A stretch of 64,000 nt of DNA from Erythrobacteraceae bacterium (GTDB lineage: Bacteria; Pseudomonadota; Alphaproteobacteria; Sphingomonadales; Sphingomonadaceae), in contig JAIXPX010000033.1 of the NCBI GenBank assembly GCA_027486035.1, positions 224,265-288,264 of the forward strand, given 5' to 3'. The notes below the pieces were generated by a model that saw only the letters and a list, made by a program, of their open reading frames with translations, was not told where the DNA came from and ran no database searches. Position 1 is the first letter of the stretch. Every line of letters begins with the position of its first letter. Both the position numbers and the translations under genes were made by a program. This document shows, piece after piece, positions 26,496 to 36,848 of the stretch.

Positions 26496-26761
26496 GATTC
26501 TGTCGCTTCATCGCCTTCGTGCTAGTCCCTTCCCCCGCCCGAGACGAGACTTGGCAAGCGCGATTTTGGTGGTTTCTGAGGAAAACAATGCCAATGCCGC
26601 CAAAATGGTCACGCTTTTTGGCCAGAGACCACCTATCTTTTGGTAAATACCCCCATAACTGGCCGCGGGCATCTTGCTCTTGTTTCCGGCCGAGGGCATT
26701 CCTTCAGACCCCGGTCGCCACGGCTGCCGGCACCCGAATCTGCCCGGAGTAGCCCGCTCTC

Positions 26762-28237
26762 ATGACACTCGCCCGCAGTGCTCTCAGCCTCGTCCTTGCC
26801 GTCCAGCTCGCCGCCTGCGGCGGGGGCGGAGGCTCCTCGGTGCCGCCGACCAGCGGGGGCGTGACCCCCACGCCCACCCCGACGCCGCCCGCCTCGACCT
26901 GCGGCCTCACGGCGCAGCAGAACTTCGCCGACCAGGTGCTGAACGAGTGGTATCTCTTCCCGGACCTGCTCGCCAACGTGAACCGGGCCTCGGTCACCAA
27001 TATCGACGATTACCTCGATGCCCGCGTCGCCCCCGCACGCGCGCAGAACCGCGACCGCTTCTTCACCTTCGCCACCTCGATCGCGCAGGAAAATGCGCTC
27101 ATCAATTCGGGATCAAGCGCCGGCTTCGGGATTCGCCTGTCCTTCGACAATGCCAATCGGCGGCTGTTCGTGGTCGAGGCCTACGAGGGCGCGAGCGGCT
27201 TTGCCGCCGGGCTCGACCGCGGCAGCGAGATTACCGCCGTCGGAACCAGCGCCGGCACGCTGCAAACCGTCTCGAGCCTCTTTGCCAGCGGCGGTTCGCA
27301 GGCCGTGTCCGACGCGCTCGGCCCCTCCACCGCAGGCACCACCCGCGTGCTGCGCTTCGTCCAGCCGGGCGGCACCACTCTCGAACGCGCGATCACCAAG
27401 ACCGATTTCGCGATCGATCCGGTTTCGGACCGCTATGGCGCGCTGATCCTCAATGATGGTGCGCGGCGGGTCGGCTATATCAACCTGCGCACCTTCATCG
27501 TCGCGGATGCGGCCAACCAGCTGCGCACCGCCTATGGCCAGTTTGCCGCGCAGGGCGTGACCAACCTGATCCTCGACTTCCGCTATAATGGCGGCGGGCT
27601 GGTGTCGGTGGCCGATACCATGGGCGACCTGATGGGCGCTGGGCGCGTCGGGCAGGTGTGGAGCCGCAGCGTGCTGCGCGAATCCAAGGCGAGCCTCAAC
27701 GAGACCCGGCTGTTCCGCGCCGAGGCCAACGCCATCGCTCCCACAAGAGTGGCAGTGATCACATCCGGCTCGAGCGCCTCGGCAAGCGAGCTGGTCGCCA
27801 ATTCGCTGATGCCCTATCTCGGCAACAACATCGCGGTGGTGGGCAGCAATTCCTTCGGCAAGCCGGTGGGCCAGTCGGGCTTCGACCTCGCTGCCTGCGA
27901 TCTGCGCCTCAGGGTCGTGGCCGCCAAGACGGTCAATGCCGCTGGGCAGGGCGAATATTTCAACGGGCTGGCCAGTGTGGTGCCCAACACCTGCCGGGCG
28001 GGCGATGATATCCAGCGTCCGCTGGGCGATCCGCGCGAGGCCTCGATCGCGGCGGCGCTCGATTTCCTTGCCGGACGCGCCTGCACCCCGATCAGCGGCG
28101 GCACGACCAGCGATGCCTTCGCGGGCCGCCTCACGCAGGGGCAGGCAGAGCGCGTCGGGATCGATCTGCCCGATCGCCTGCCGCTCCAGCCGAGACGGCC
28201 CACGCCCGCGCAGCACGAGCTGCCCGGCCTGTTCTAG
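26762..28237 (+). CDS. S41-family (C-terminal processing) peptidase, lipoprotein
   Basis: 491 residues. Signal peptide with a lipobox (VQLAAC, cysteine at about 20), a Gly/Ser/Thr/Pro linker, an N-terminal helical domain, a PDZ-like region (about 140-215), and the S41 protease domain. The domain carries LILDFRYNGGGLVSVADTM, the serine-containing TSGSSASASELVAN at 334-347, and the lysine of GSNSFGKPVGQ downstream. It is likely outer-membrane anchored or periplasmic and cleaves unstructured protein termini. The 266 bases upstream are relatively AT-rich and hold the promoters of this gene and the divergent PEBP gene. Confidence 0.9.
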   Translation: MTLARSALSLVLAVQLAACGGGGGSSVPPTSGGVTPTPTPTPPASTCGLTAQQNFADQVLNEWYLFPDLLANVNRASVTNIDDYLDARVAPARAQNRDRFFTFATSIAQENALINSGSSAGFGIRLSFDNANRRLFVVEAYEGASGFAAGLDRGSEITAVGTSAGTLQTVSSLFASGGSQAVSDALGPSTAGTTRVLRFVQPGGTTLERAITKTDFAIDPVSDRYGALILNDGARRVGYINLRTFIVADAANQLRTAYGQFAAQGVTNLILDFRYNGGGLVSVADTMGDLMGAGRVGQVWSRSVLRESKASLNETRLFRAEANAIAPTRVAVITSGSSASASELVANSLMPYLGNNIAVVGSNSFGKPVGQSGFDLAACDLRLRVVAAKTVNAAGQGEYFNGLASVVPNTCRAGDDIQRPLGDPREASIAAALDFLAGRACTPISGGTTSDAFAGRLTQGQAERVGIDLPDRLPLQPRRPTPAQHELPGLF

Positions 28238-28241
28238 GCGG

Positions 28242-28649
28242 TTACAGCCCCTCCGGCACGGTGGCGAAGCCCGGCAGGCCGCCAAGGTCGACCCAGTCCT
28301 GCTTGGACTTGGTGTAGCAGTGGAACGCCGGCTTCAGGATGCTCGTGTCGTCGAGCGTCCCCGCCTTGATGAACATCATTCCGGGCGGGCTGTCGACGCG
28401 GGTGAAGACGGGCGATCCGCAGGTGCCGCAGAACTGCCGCCGCACCGTCGCGCCGCTGTCGCCGGTGTCGTTGTAGGTGGTGAGCTCGCCCTCGCAGGTC
28501 ATCGCGGTCTCCGGCACCATGACGATCACCGAAAGCGCGCTGCCGGCCTGGCGCTGGCAGTTCTTGCAATGGCAGGTGACGCACAGCAGCGGATCGCTCT
28601 GGCAGGCATAGCGCACCGCGCCGCACAGGCAGCCTCCGGTCATGGTCAT
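28242..28649 (-). CDS. GFA-family (glutathione-dependent formaldehyde-activating-like) protein
   Basis: 135 residues with a Cys-rich zinc site: GGCLCGAVRYAC near the N-terminus, CVTCHCKNCQRQAG and RRQFCGTCGSPVFTR. This cysteine arrangement defines the GFA/CENP-V fold. Some members react with S-hydroxymethylglutathione, but most bacterial copies are uncharacterised. It converges on the S41 peptidase gene, whose stop is four bases away. It is preceded by the lipoprotein gene at 28683 on the same strand. Confidence 0.9.
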   Translation of the reverse strand: MTMTGGCLCGAVRYACQSDPLLCVTCHCKNCQRQAGSALSVIVMVPETAMTCEGELTTYNDTGDSGATVRRQFCGTCGSPVFTRVDSPPGMMFIKAGTLDDTSILKPAFHCYTKSKQDWVDLGGLPGFATVPEGL

Positions 28650-28682
28650 GGCATCTCTCTCCCCTTGTTCGCACGCGGGACC

Positions 28683-29108
28683 TCAGGGCACCGCGCTGCC
28701 GGTGAACGGCTGGCTGGTGGTATATCCGCAGCCCTCGAATGTCTCGCCCCCCAAAGCGATAGTGGCCACAAAGGGGTAGCGCCGGTCGCTCATGCCGTCG
28801 CTGCATGCGCCGGGGGTGAGCGTGGCGGCGAAGGGCTTGCCGTCGAGCGTTCCGGTGAAGCCGAGCCCGTTATTGCCGGCAAAGCGCCGGAGCGTCAGGC
28901 GCGCGCCCGGCTGATTGTCGGGCGTGGTCCACACGCCCTCGCCGCGCTCCATCCTGAGGTTCCAGAACGGCTCGGTACCGGTGAGGGTCACGATCTCCTC
29001 CGGGCCGACCCCGTCGAAGGTCTTGCCCCCGGGATCGATGCCATCATCCGTGGCGGGCGCACAGGCGGCGAGCGCCAGCACTGCGAGCGGCGGAAGGTTG
29101 CGGATCAT
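28683..29108 (-). CDS. Small lipoprotein (COG3650-like domain)
   Basis: 141 residues. Signal peptide with lipobox (LALAACAP, cysteine about 16). The mature part has EIVTLTGTEPFWNLRME and ends GETFEGCGY, matching the pattern of the COG3650/YpeD-like periplasmic domain (TEPFW and C-G-R/G). The role is unknown in this family. A pair of cysteines (SGACSDGMSD and FEGCGY) may form a disulfide. Confidence 0.8.
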   Translation of the reverse strand: MIRNLPPLAVLALAACAPATDDGIDPGGKTFDGVGPEEIVTLTGTEPFWNLRMERGEGVWTTPDNQPGARLTLRRFAGNNGLGFTGTLDGKPFAATLTPGACSDGMSDRRYPFVATIALGGETFEGCGYTTSQPFTGSAVP

Positions 29109-29180
29109 GTCGGCGGTCTCCTCACCTCGGGCGGGTGAGAATAGGCCGGAACCGGACGGGCGCCAAGGGATTGGGCGCGC

Positions 29181-30416
29181 ATGAACTTCGTCCCCACCCG
29201 CGAGGCCGGCCTAGCCCGTCTCGCCGCCTTTCTTCCCGCAGCCGGTCGCCGCTATGCCGAGACACGCAACGCCGATGACGGCCCTGCCGATGGCGGGCGG
29301 AGCAATGTCTCGATGCTCTCGCCATGGCTTCATGCCGGATTGGTGGGTGAGCGCGAGGTGCTGGAGGCGGTGCTGGCCGCCCACGGGCCGCGCGCGGCGG
29401 AGAAGTTCGTCGCCGAGGTGTTCTGGCGGATCTACTTCAAGGGCTATCTCGAACAGCGGCCGACGATCTGGGACGATTATCGCAGCGGCCGTGACCGCGC
29501 GTTCGCGGCGCTGGAGAACAGCGCCGGCTTGCGCTCCGCCCATGCCCAGGCGATCGAGGGGCGCACCGGGATCGCCGCCTTCGACATCTGGGCGCGGGAG
29601 CTGGTGGAGACGGGCTACCTCCACAACCATGCGCGGATGTGGTTTGCGAGCATCTGGATCTTCACCCTGAAGCTCGACTGGCGGCTGGGGGCGGACTTCT
29701 TCCTCAGGCATCTGGTCGATGCCGATGCCGCCGCGAACACGCTGTCGTGGCGCTGGGTTGCGGGGCTCCACACCAGGGGCAAGCACTACCTCGCGCGGGC
29801 CGATAACATCGCGCGCTACACGGCCGGACGGGCGCAGGGGCCGCTCCTTGCCGAGGGGCTGGCCGAGGATGCCCAGCCGCTCGCCGAGCCGGAAGACCAT
29901 CCCCGCCGCAAGCTCGACCTGCCGCCGCCCGTCAAGGCGTCTGATCTGGCTGCCCCCTTCGCGCTGCTGCTGCACGACGAGGCCGCGCACCACGCGCCCC
30001 TCGCCCTGCCTGCCGCGCCCGCGCTGGTGATCGGCGCGGCCCGACCCGCGGCGCGCTCGCCCGGCGAGACAGGCGCCCTCGCGCGCGGTTTTGCGCAAGG
30101 CGCGCTGGCGAACGGCATGGCCGGAGCGGCGGCCGCCTTCGGATGTCCGGCAACCGAATGGCGCGCGGGGGAACCCTTGGCAGCGCTGCTTGCGCGGGCG
30201 GGGATCGCGCGGCTGGCCGTGCCCTATCTCCCGACCGGGTGGACCCGCGACGCGCTGTGGCCCGAACTCGCTCCGCTCGCCGCCGGGGGCCGGCTGGTGA
30301 CGCTGCTGGGCGATCTCGAGCGCGCCACCTGGCCGCTCGCCAAGGCGGGCTTCTTCGGCGTCGCCAAGGCGATCGACGGGGTGCTGGCCGAGTGCGGGAT
30401 CGGTCCGGGCGCCTGA
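29181..30416 (+). CDS. Cryptochrome/photolyase-like FAD protein with rearranged domains
   Basis: 411 residues. The FAD-binding domain of photolyases begins at the N-terminus: SNVSMLSPWLHAGLV, EVFWRIYFKGYLEQRP, TGYLHNHARMWFASIWIF and the FAD-contacting DADAAANTLSWRWVAG near residues 176-192. The usual N-terminal antenna Rossmann domain is absent. Instead, residues about 250-405 form an alpha/beta region (FALLLHDEAA, ALVIGAARP, GEPLAALLARAGI, LPTGWTRDALWPELAPL) that looks like that domain moved to the C-terminus. Repair activity is unproven. Possible alternative: a light sensor. Divergent from the lipoprotein gene. Confidence 0.82.
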   Translation: MNFVPTREAGLARLAAFLPAAGRRYAETRNADDGPADGGRSNVSMLSPWLHAGLVGEREVLEAVLAAHGPRAAEKFVAEVFWRIYFKGYLEQRPTIWDDYRSGRDRAFAALENSAGLRSAHAQAIEGRTGIAAFDIWARELVETGYLHNHARMWFASIWIFTLKLDWRLGADFFLRHLVDADAAANTLSWRWVAGLHTRGKHYLARADNIARYTAGRAQGPLLAEGLAEDAQPLAEPEDHPRRKLDLPPPVKASDLAAPFALLLHDEAAHHAPLALPAAPALVIGAARPAARSPGETGALARGFAQGALANGMAGAAAAFGCPATEWRAGEPLAALLARAGIARLAVPYLPTGWTRDALWPELAPLAAGGRLVTLLGDLERATWPLAKAGFFGVAKAIDGVLAECGIGPGA

Positions 30417-30447
30417 CAGGCAGCCCCTCCCCCCCCCGCCGGGCGCG

Positions 30448-30801
30448 TCAGATCTGCTTATCGGGCGAGGGATCGCGGCGGTGGCGCTCGGCCTTGCCGA
30501 AGATCCGCTCGAGCCGCTCGGCCATGGTGTTGGCAGCAATGCGCGCCGCCGCATCGACATCGGCCGCCTTGCCGGTCACGCCGATCGGGCGGCTGCCGCG
30601 CGGGCGTGCCTCGATCGTGCATTGCTTGTCGTCGGCCCCGTGCTTGGAGCCGTTGACGTCGGAGACATGCACTTCCACCCGCGTCAGCCGCTCGCTGAAG
30701 CGCGCAAGCCGGTGGCGGACCTGGGCCTCGATCCGGACCGCGACGTCCTCGGTGCCCATAACCGAGCTATCGGTGTTGAACTGGAACTGCATGGTGCTCA
30801 T
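30448..30801 (-). CDS. HPF/RaiA-type ribosome-associated protein
   Basis: 117 residues with a beta-alpha-beta pattern as in ribosome hibernation factors: FQFNTDSSVMGTEDVAVRIEAQVRHRLARF, then RVEVHVSDVNGSKHGADDKQCTIEARPRG and AARIAANTMAERLERIFGKAERHRR. Short HPF-like proteins bind the 30S A/P-site region in stationary phase. Here the tail is basic and no long C-terminal domain is present. The start at 30801 (MSTMQF) is selected; a longer frame to 30876 lacks family-like sequence. It converges with the photolyase-like gene. Confidence 0.82.
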   Translation of the reverse strand: MSTMQFQFNTDSSVMGTEDVAVRIEAQVRHRLARFSERLTRVEVHVSDVNGSKHGADDKQCTIEARPRGSRPIGVTGKAADVDAAARIAANTMAERLERIFGKAERHRRDPSPDKQI

Positions 30802-30891
30802 GGCATCGTCTCCTGTGGGTTCAGTGCCCTGTTGCCCAAGGAGAATATGGCGAATGGCCGGGCGCCTTTCCAGCACAAACCGCCAAGCCGT

Positions 30892-31101
30892 TCAGGAGGG
30901 CAGGCCCTCCGCACGGCGCTCGGCCCGGGCCAGATCGGCCTTGGCACGTTCCTCGACGGTCTTGCGCGCGTGTTCGGCAAGGCCGCGCCAGGTCTTCTCG
31001 GAGCGCAGCTCGCGCTCGCGGACATTCTCCAGCGTCGCCTGCTTGGCGAGGGCCGCGGCTTCATCGGCACGCTCGCAGTAGAATTCGTAGGTCTGGGCCA
31101 T
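30892..31101 (-). CDS. Small helical protein of unknown function
   Basis: 69 residues, highly charged and Ala/Glu/Lys/Arg-rich, probably one long helix or a helical hairpin (YCERADEAAALAKQATLENVRERE..., continuing TWRGLAEHARKTVEERAKADLARA). No family assigned. It lies between the ribosome-associated factor and the cold-shock gene on the same strand. The start at 31101 gives a normal N-terminus (MAQTYEFYC) and is preceded by GGAACCCCCG. Confidence 0.65.
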   Translation of the reverse strand: MAQTYEFYCERADEAAALAKQATLENVRERELRSEKTWRGLAEHARKTVEERAKADLARAERRAEGLPS

Positions 31102-31193
31102 CGGGGGTTCCTGCCATGGGAGGGGGTAGGCGGGATGGGGTAGCACGAGGGGCAGGACGCACAGCGGCACCCTGCCCCCCCAAGGTATTCCAA

Positions 31194-31403
31194 TCAGGCG
31201 GCCGAGAGATTCACGGCGCTTTCCTTGCCGTTGCGGCCGCGCTCGAGTTCGTAGTTCAGACGCTGGTCCTTATCGAGCGAGTGCATCCCTGCGGCCTGCA
31301 CGGCGGTGATGTGGACGAAGCTGTCCGACGAACCATCGTCGGGCTGGATGAAGCCATAGCCCTTTTCGGTGTTGAAGAACTTGACGGTTCCGGTCTTGGT
31401 CAT
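31194..31403 (-). CDS. Cold-shock protein (CspA family)
   Basis: 69 residues, one cold-shock domain: GTVKFFNTEKGYGFIQPDDG (RNP1) and SFVHITAVQAAGM (RNP2). It binds single-stranded nucleic acid and acts as an RNA chaperone. AAAGGAAC precedes the ATG. A short leader inverted repeat (TGTTC on the minus strand, then GAACA around 31406-31425) overlaps this site and could modulate translation. Confidence 0.97.
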   Translation of the reverse strand: MTKTGTVKFFNTEKGYGFIQPDDGSSDSFVHITAVQAAGMHSLDKDQRLNYELERGRNGKESAVNLSAA

Positions 31404-31966
31404 TGCATGTTCCTTTCAAGAACAATGTATTACCCCCGCGACATGCGGGAGGGGAGTGCCCCGTGGCCGGGCGGCCACAAAGCTTAGTGCGTTATCGTCC
31501 GATGAAAGGAAGTCGTCGTCTGGGAGTCGCCGCAGGGCCGAGGCCGGGTGGCGGAGCGCAAAGTCGGAAGTCCGTCGCAAATTTCGACGTCAGCCCGCTT
31601 GCTATAGCACGCCCCGACCGGATCACCTAATCCGCCGCCCGAGGCCCCTTCGAAGCGGGGTCTGGAGCGGCTCTGGAGCGGGGCAAAAGGGGCCAAGCGG
31701 GGGTCTGGACGCGGGCAAAACGCGGCTAAAGGGGGCCTGCGCGCGCCCGTTTTGGCCCGCAAACCACTGAAATCCGCCATTTTTGCCGAAAAACCGCCGC
31801 CGGATGGGCCGCAAAACCGGCCGAACGCCCTGCCAACCGGCCGGAGTGCATGCCGCAAGGCCCGGCCAGCCCCTCGCAATGCCAGCGATGCGCGCATTAG
31901 GAAAGCGCCGCGCGCCGGGGCGGGCGCCTCTTACGCCGCCCGTGCGGCTCGGCTAGAGGCGAGACC
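31404..31966. other. 563-base stretch without a convincing gene
   Basis: It contains the leader and presumably the promoter of the minus-strand cold-shock gene at its left end. The middle (about 31630-31800) is G-rich, with loosely repeated GGGGTCTGGAGCGG / GGGCAAAA-type units. The right end leads into the DUF188 gene. Open frames here are biased shadows with no domain-like sequence. No tRNA-like or terminator structure was seen. Confidence 0.6.
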
Positions 31967-32437
31967 ATGCCCCCTATCACCATCCTGATCGATGCCGACG
32001 CCTGCCCCGTGAAGGACGAGATCTACCGCGTCGCGGGGCGGTTCCGCGCCGAAGTCCGCGTGGTCAGCAACGCCCCCTTCCGCATCCCTGACAGCCCGCG
32101 GGTGAAGCGCGTGGTGGTTAGCGATGGCTTCGACGCCGCGGACGACTGGATCGCCGAGGCCGCCAATCCCCGGAGCGTGGTCATCACCGCCGACATTCTG
32201 CTGGCCGACCGCTGCCTGAAAGCGGGGGCCCGCGTACTGAAACACAATGGCGAGGCATTCACGGCCGCCAGCATCGGCGGAGCGATAGCGACCCGCGCGA
32301 TCATGGCGGATTTGCGTGCGGGGATGGATGGACCCTTGGGGTCAACGGGCGGCGGGCCTGCGCCGTTCAGCAAGGCGGATCGCTCGCGGTTTCTGCAGGC
32401 GCTGGACCGGGTGATGGTGGGGATGGGGCGGGGCTAA
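31967..32437 (+). CDS. YaiI/YqxD family protein (DUF188)
   Basis: 156 residues: ITILIDADACPVKDEIYRVAGRF, then VVSDGFDAADDWIAEAANPRSVVITADILLADRCLKAGARVL and the C-terminal TGGGPAPFSKADRSRFLQALDRV. These are the three blocks of the DUF188 family, a PIN-like nuclease-related fold with conserved aspartates and no proven activity. The gene ends just before a sharp fall in GC content. Confidence 0.93.
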   Translation: MPPITILIDADACPVKDEIYRVAGRFRAEVRVVSNAPFRIPDSPRVKRVVVSDGFDAADDWIAEAANPRSVVITADILLADRCLKAGARVLKHNGEAFTAASIGGAIATRAIMADLRAGMDGPLGSTGGGPAPFSKADRSRFLQALDRVMVGMGRG

Positions 32438-32484
32438 AGGGTAGATGGCAGAGGGATGGGATCGTGGGAAAAAGGGAACAAGAG

Positions 32485-33462
32485 TTAGCGTAAGGGAATA
32501 TCAGAGATACGTATGCGTTTCATGGCGTCAGCGACACCTCGATTACTCAGTGCCCTTTCAAACGCGCTCGCGAGGACGCTGGGATATTCGGTGGGGCCAA
32601 TCACCAAACATTCAATCAGCTTGGCAATACTTGCACCATGAAGGCCCTTTTCCGGTGCGTCCTCTAAGGGAATTTTCTGGACAATCTGAGGGATGCCTCG
32701 CACACATTCAACGGACTCCACTATGGTTGGAGATTTCTGAAGGCTAGGGACATAAAGAATCCGCCACTCTTGCTCCTCTCTAAAGCCACAATGCTTAAGA
32801 CTGGAAGCCAGAAATATTAGCCAATAAAAAATAATATCTTGCAAGCTTTCAGCATTCAAATTCTGAAAACTATCAATGTTTTTCTCGAGACTATCCAAAA
32901 CTTCGTCCGTTCTTTTTAAGAATTCTTCGTCAGATAGATAGAGAACTGGAACCGAGAATGCTTTCAAGACGTCAGTCTCAGCAGTAAATGGCTCGTTATT
33001 CATGACGAGAGCAACGCTGCCACCAGGGCTTCCGTAGGCTCTCCACATGGAGAGACGCCCTAGGTGGTCATCTGGATCAAATTCGGACAGACATCCAATG
33101 TAAATACTGTGCGGCAAAGAGGGCAGCCAACGGTCAAATTCATCGACCGCAGACTTGGCCGCACCTTCTGCGATTTTATCACACAATTGATATAGTCTAT
33201 CACGGCGCAAACTTTCTTCGGCATGGAATGTTCTGAGTAACAACCCAATTCCATGTTGAACTTCCATGAAATCATTCATGCACTTTACATTACGGAGCCA
33301 GAATTGTTGACCATTTATGATGTTCAACGCATTTTCGGCGCTAGTGTAATGCACGAGATGCTTTTTTCCACCCTCAATAGCATCTCTCTTCTCTTTCATC
33401 TCAGGATACAAGGTTGCAAAGAGCTTTTCTGCGGCCTCTAAAGGCGATCCCGATTGGTTCAC
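32485..33462 (-). CDS. DUF2971-family protein, probably horizontally acquired
   Basis: 325 residues. The DUF2971 signature is clear: HLVHYTSAENALNIINGQQFWLRNVKCMNDFMEV at the N-terminus, SFDPDDHLGRLSMWRAYGSPGGSVALVM-like centre (CLSEFDPDDHLGRLSMWRAYG) and FREEQEWRILY. The family occurs patchily and often near defence or mobile genes; its activity is not established. The gene is visibly AT-richer than everything around it, uses rare A/T-ending codons, and faces against its neighbours, which supports recent transfer. No integrase or direct repeat was seen. Confidence 0.85.
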   Translation of the reverse strand: MNQSGSPLEAAEKLFATLYPEMKEKRDAIEGGKKHLVHYTSAENALNIINGQQFWLRNVKCMNDFMEVQHGIGLLLRTFHAEESLRRDRLYQLCDKIAEGAAKSAVDEFDRWLPSLPHSIYIGCLSEFDPDDHLGRLSMWRAYGSPGGSVALVMNNEPFTAETDVLKAFSVPVLYLSDEEFLKRTDEVLDSLEKNIDSFQNLNAESLQDIIFYWLIFLASSLKHCGFREEQEWRILYVPSLQKSPTIVESVECVRGIPQIVQKIPLEDAPEKGLHGASIAKLIECLVIGPTEYPSVLASAFERALSNRGVADAMKRIRISDIPLR

Positions 33463-33748
33463 TCACAACCTCCACAAAAGAGAAAAGCGCTTATGTCCTC
33501 GATCATCTAGCCCAACAGCTTCAAAAGGGTCAAAGGGTTACAGTGTCTAACATGGCGCAATTGAATTCTCGCTTCTCCGCGCCTCCTTCCTTTTGCGGTC
33601 TCTGCGCAAAACCCTGCGCGGGTGCGGGAGGGCTGGCGGTTCGGATCTGCCTCGCCTGCCCCGCTCAGCTGGAGCCCCCCACATTGAAACCACCCCCCAT
33701 CACCCCCACCTCCGGCAATGGGCATCTCGCCCCTGATCGGAAGCACCA

Positions 33749-33883
33749 ATGGCCAAGGGCCAGCAGAAGAAGACCCGCGAAGCGCGCAAGCCCAAGAAGG
33801 ACAAGGGGCCCAAGCCGAACGCCAGTCAGCTGAGCCTCAAGCCCGGCGGGATCAAGGGGCTGGAGAACATGAAGAACGGGTGA
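33749..33883 (+). CDS. 44-residue basic protein
   Basis: Starting at the ATG at 33749, the frame encodes 44 residues, MAKGQQKKTREARKPKKDKG followed by a NASQLSLKPGGIKGLENMKNG-type tail, with about 13 lysines and arginines. The composition matches small nucleic-acid-binding or ribosome-associated proteins. High coding regularity and a stop just before the repeat element support it. Family not assigned by me. The nearest upstream gene is the divergent DUF2971, so this gene must have its own promoter. Confidence 0.6.
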   Translation: MAKGQQKKTREARKPKKDKGPKPNASQLSLKPGGIKGLENMKNG

Positions 33884-33888
33884 GCGCG

Positions 33889-33990
33889 CTCCCCTCCCGC
33901 AAGCGGGAGGGGAGACGCGGGGCGCGTGCCACGCACCGCCCGCCCCTCCACCATGCTGCGCATGGTCCCCCTCCCCTTGAGGGGAGGATC
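33889..33990. repeat. Paired inverted-arm repeat element, degenerate copy (type 1)
   Basis: Right arm 33939-33990 (CGCCCCTCCACCATG, a loop, CATGGTCCCCCTCCCC, then GGGGAGGATC) matches the arms at 5297-5345 and 44300-44356. The left arm 33889-33914 keeps only the first hairpin in altered form (CTCCCCTCCCGC, GCGGGAGGGGAG). The two are about 24 bases apart. It fills the gap between the convergent 44-residue gene and thiC and could act as a bidirectional terminator. Confidence 0.8.
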
Positions 33991-33995
33991 GCGCC

Positions 33996-36000
<2,005 letters not shown>

Positions 36001-36085
36001 GCCGCTCACCTGAGCGGTTCACGGAGGGCATGCTCCCCGGGGATGGGGCCGTGATAGAGGCCGCGGGCCCCTTCGTCCAGCGCGA

Positions 36086-36847
36086 TCAGTCCAGCAGGAT
36101 CGCCGCCGCCACCGCGATCACCATCAGCGCGAACAGGCTCCGGGCGAGCCGGGTGCGCCCCGCGAGGCGCCGGGCGAGCGGCAGGCCCGCGAGCGTACCC
36201 GCCGCGCCGCCCGCGACCAGCGCGCCAAACAGCGGCCATGCAAACTGGCCGGCGGCAAGGTAACTCGCGCTCGTCGCTCCGCCGAACAGCGCGACCGAGA
36301 CCAGCGAGGAGGCTCCCGCATTGGCAAGGGTCATGCCGGTCGCCGCCATCAGGCCGGGCACGATCAGGAAGCCGCCGCCAATCCCGAAGAACCCGGCGGC
36401 AAAGCCCGCCGCAAGCCCGACCGGCACCAGCTTGAGCACCATCGCCGGGGCCAGCCGGACCGCCGGGTCGCCCTCGTTCCTGCGCTGCACCAGCATCGAG
36501 ACCGCAATCGCGATCATCGCCACCGCAAACCAGGCGAGCAGCGCCTTGCCGTCCACCTCCCGCGCGAGCGCTGCCCCGGCGAACGACCCGGCGAGGCCCG
36601 CCAGCCCGAAGGCAATCGCGCAGGGCCACTTGACCTGGCCCGCGCGCGCCTGCCCGAACAGGCCGCCCAGCGCATTGACCGCCACCGCCGCTGCCGAAGT
36701 GCCAATCGCCACGTGGGTGTCGGCCACCCCCACGACATAGATCAGCCACGGCGTTGCCAGCACCGATCCGCCGCCGCCGAACAGGGTCAGCAGCAGCCCG
36801 ACCAGCGCGCCGCCGAGCGCTGCGAGCAGCAGAGCCTCCGCGCCCAT
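36086..36847 (-). CDS. TauE/SafE-type sulfite/anion exporter
   Basis: 253 residues, eight or so membrane helices. The two internal repeats of the family are visible: LLLTLFGGGGSVLATPWLIYVVG at the N-terminus and AAGFFGIGGGFLIVPGLM in the second half. The family transports sulfite, sulfoacetate or other sulfur anions. It follows the rhodanese gene by one base on the same strand and belongs to the BigR-type sulfide locus, where it would export sulfite made from persulfide. Confidence 0.9.
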   Translation of the reverse strand: MGAEALLLAALGGALVGLLLTLFGGGGSVLATPWLIYVVGVADTHVAIGTSAAAVAVNALGGLFGQARAGQVKWPCAIAFGLAGLAGSFAGAALAREVDGKALLAWFAVAMIAIAVSMLVQRRNEGDPAVRLAPAMVLKLVPVGLAAGFAAGFFGIGGGFLIVPGLMAATGMTLANAGASSLVSVALFGGATSASYLAAGQFAWPLFGALVAGGAAGTLAGLPLARRLAGRTRLARSLFALMVIAVAAAILLD

Positions 36848-36848
36848 G

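Noticed and set aside
31484..31897. A 137-codon frame on the minus strand in the intergenic stretch
   Set aside because: Arg/Pro/Ala-rich low-complexity translation, no ribosome binding site of note and no domain-like segment.
33463..33748. Remnant mobile element next to the DUF2971 gene
   Set aside because: No transposase fragment, terminal repeats or target duplication could be recognised in these 286 bases.
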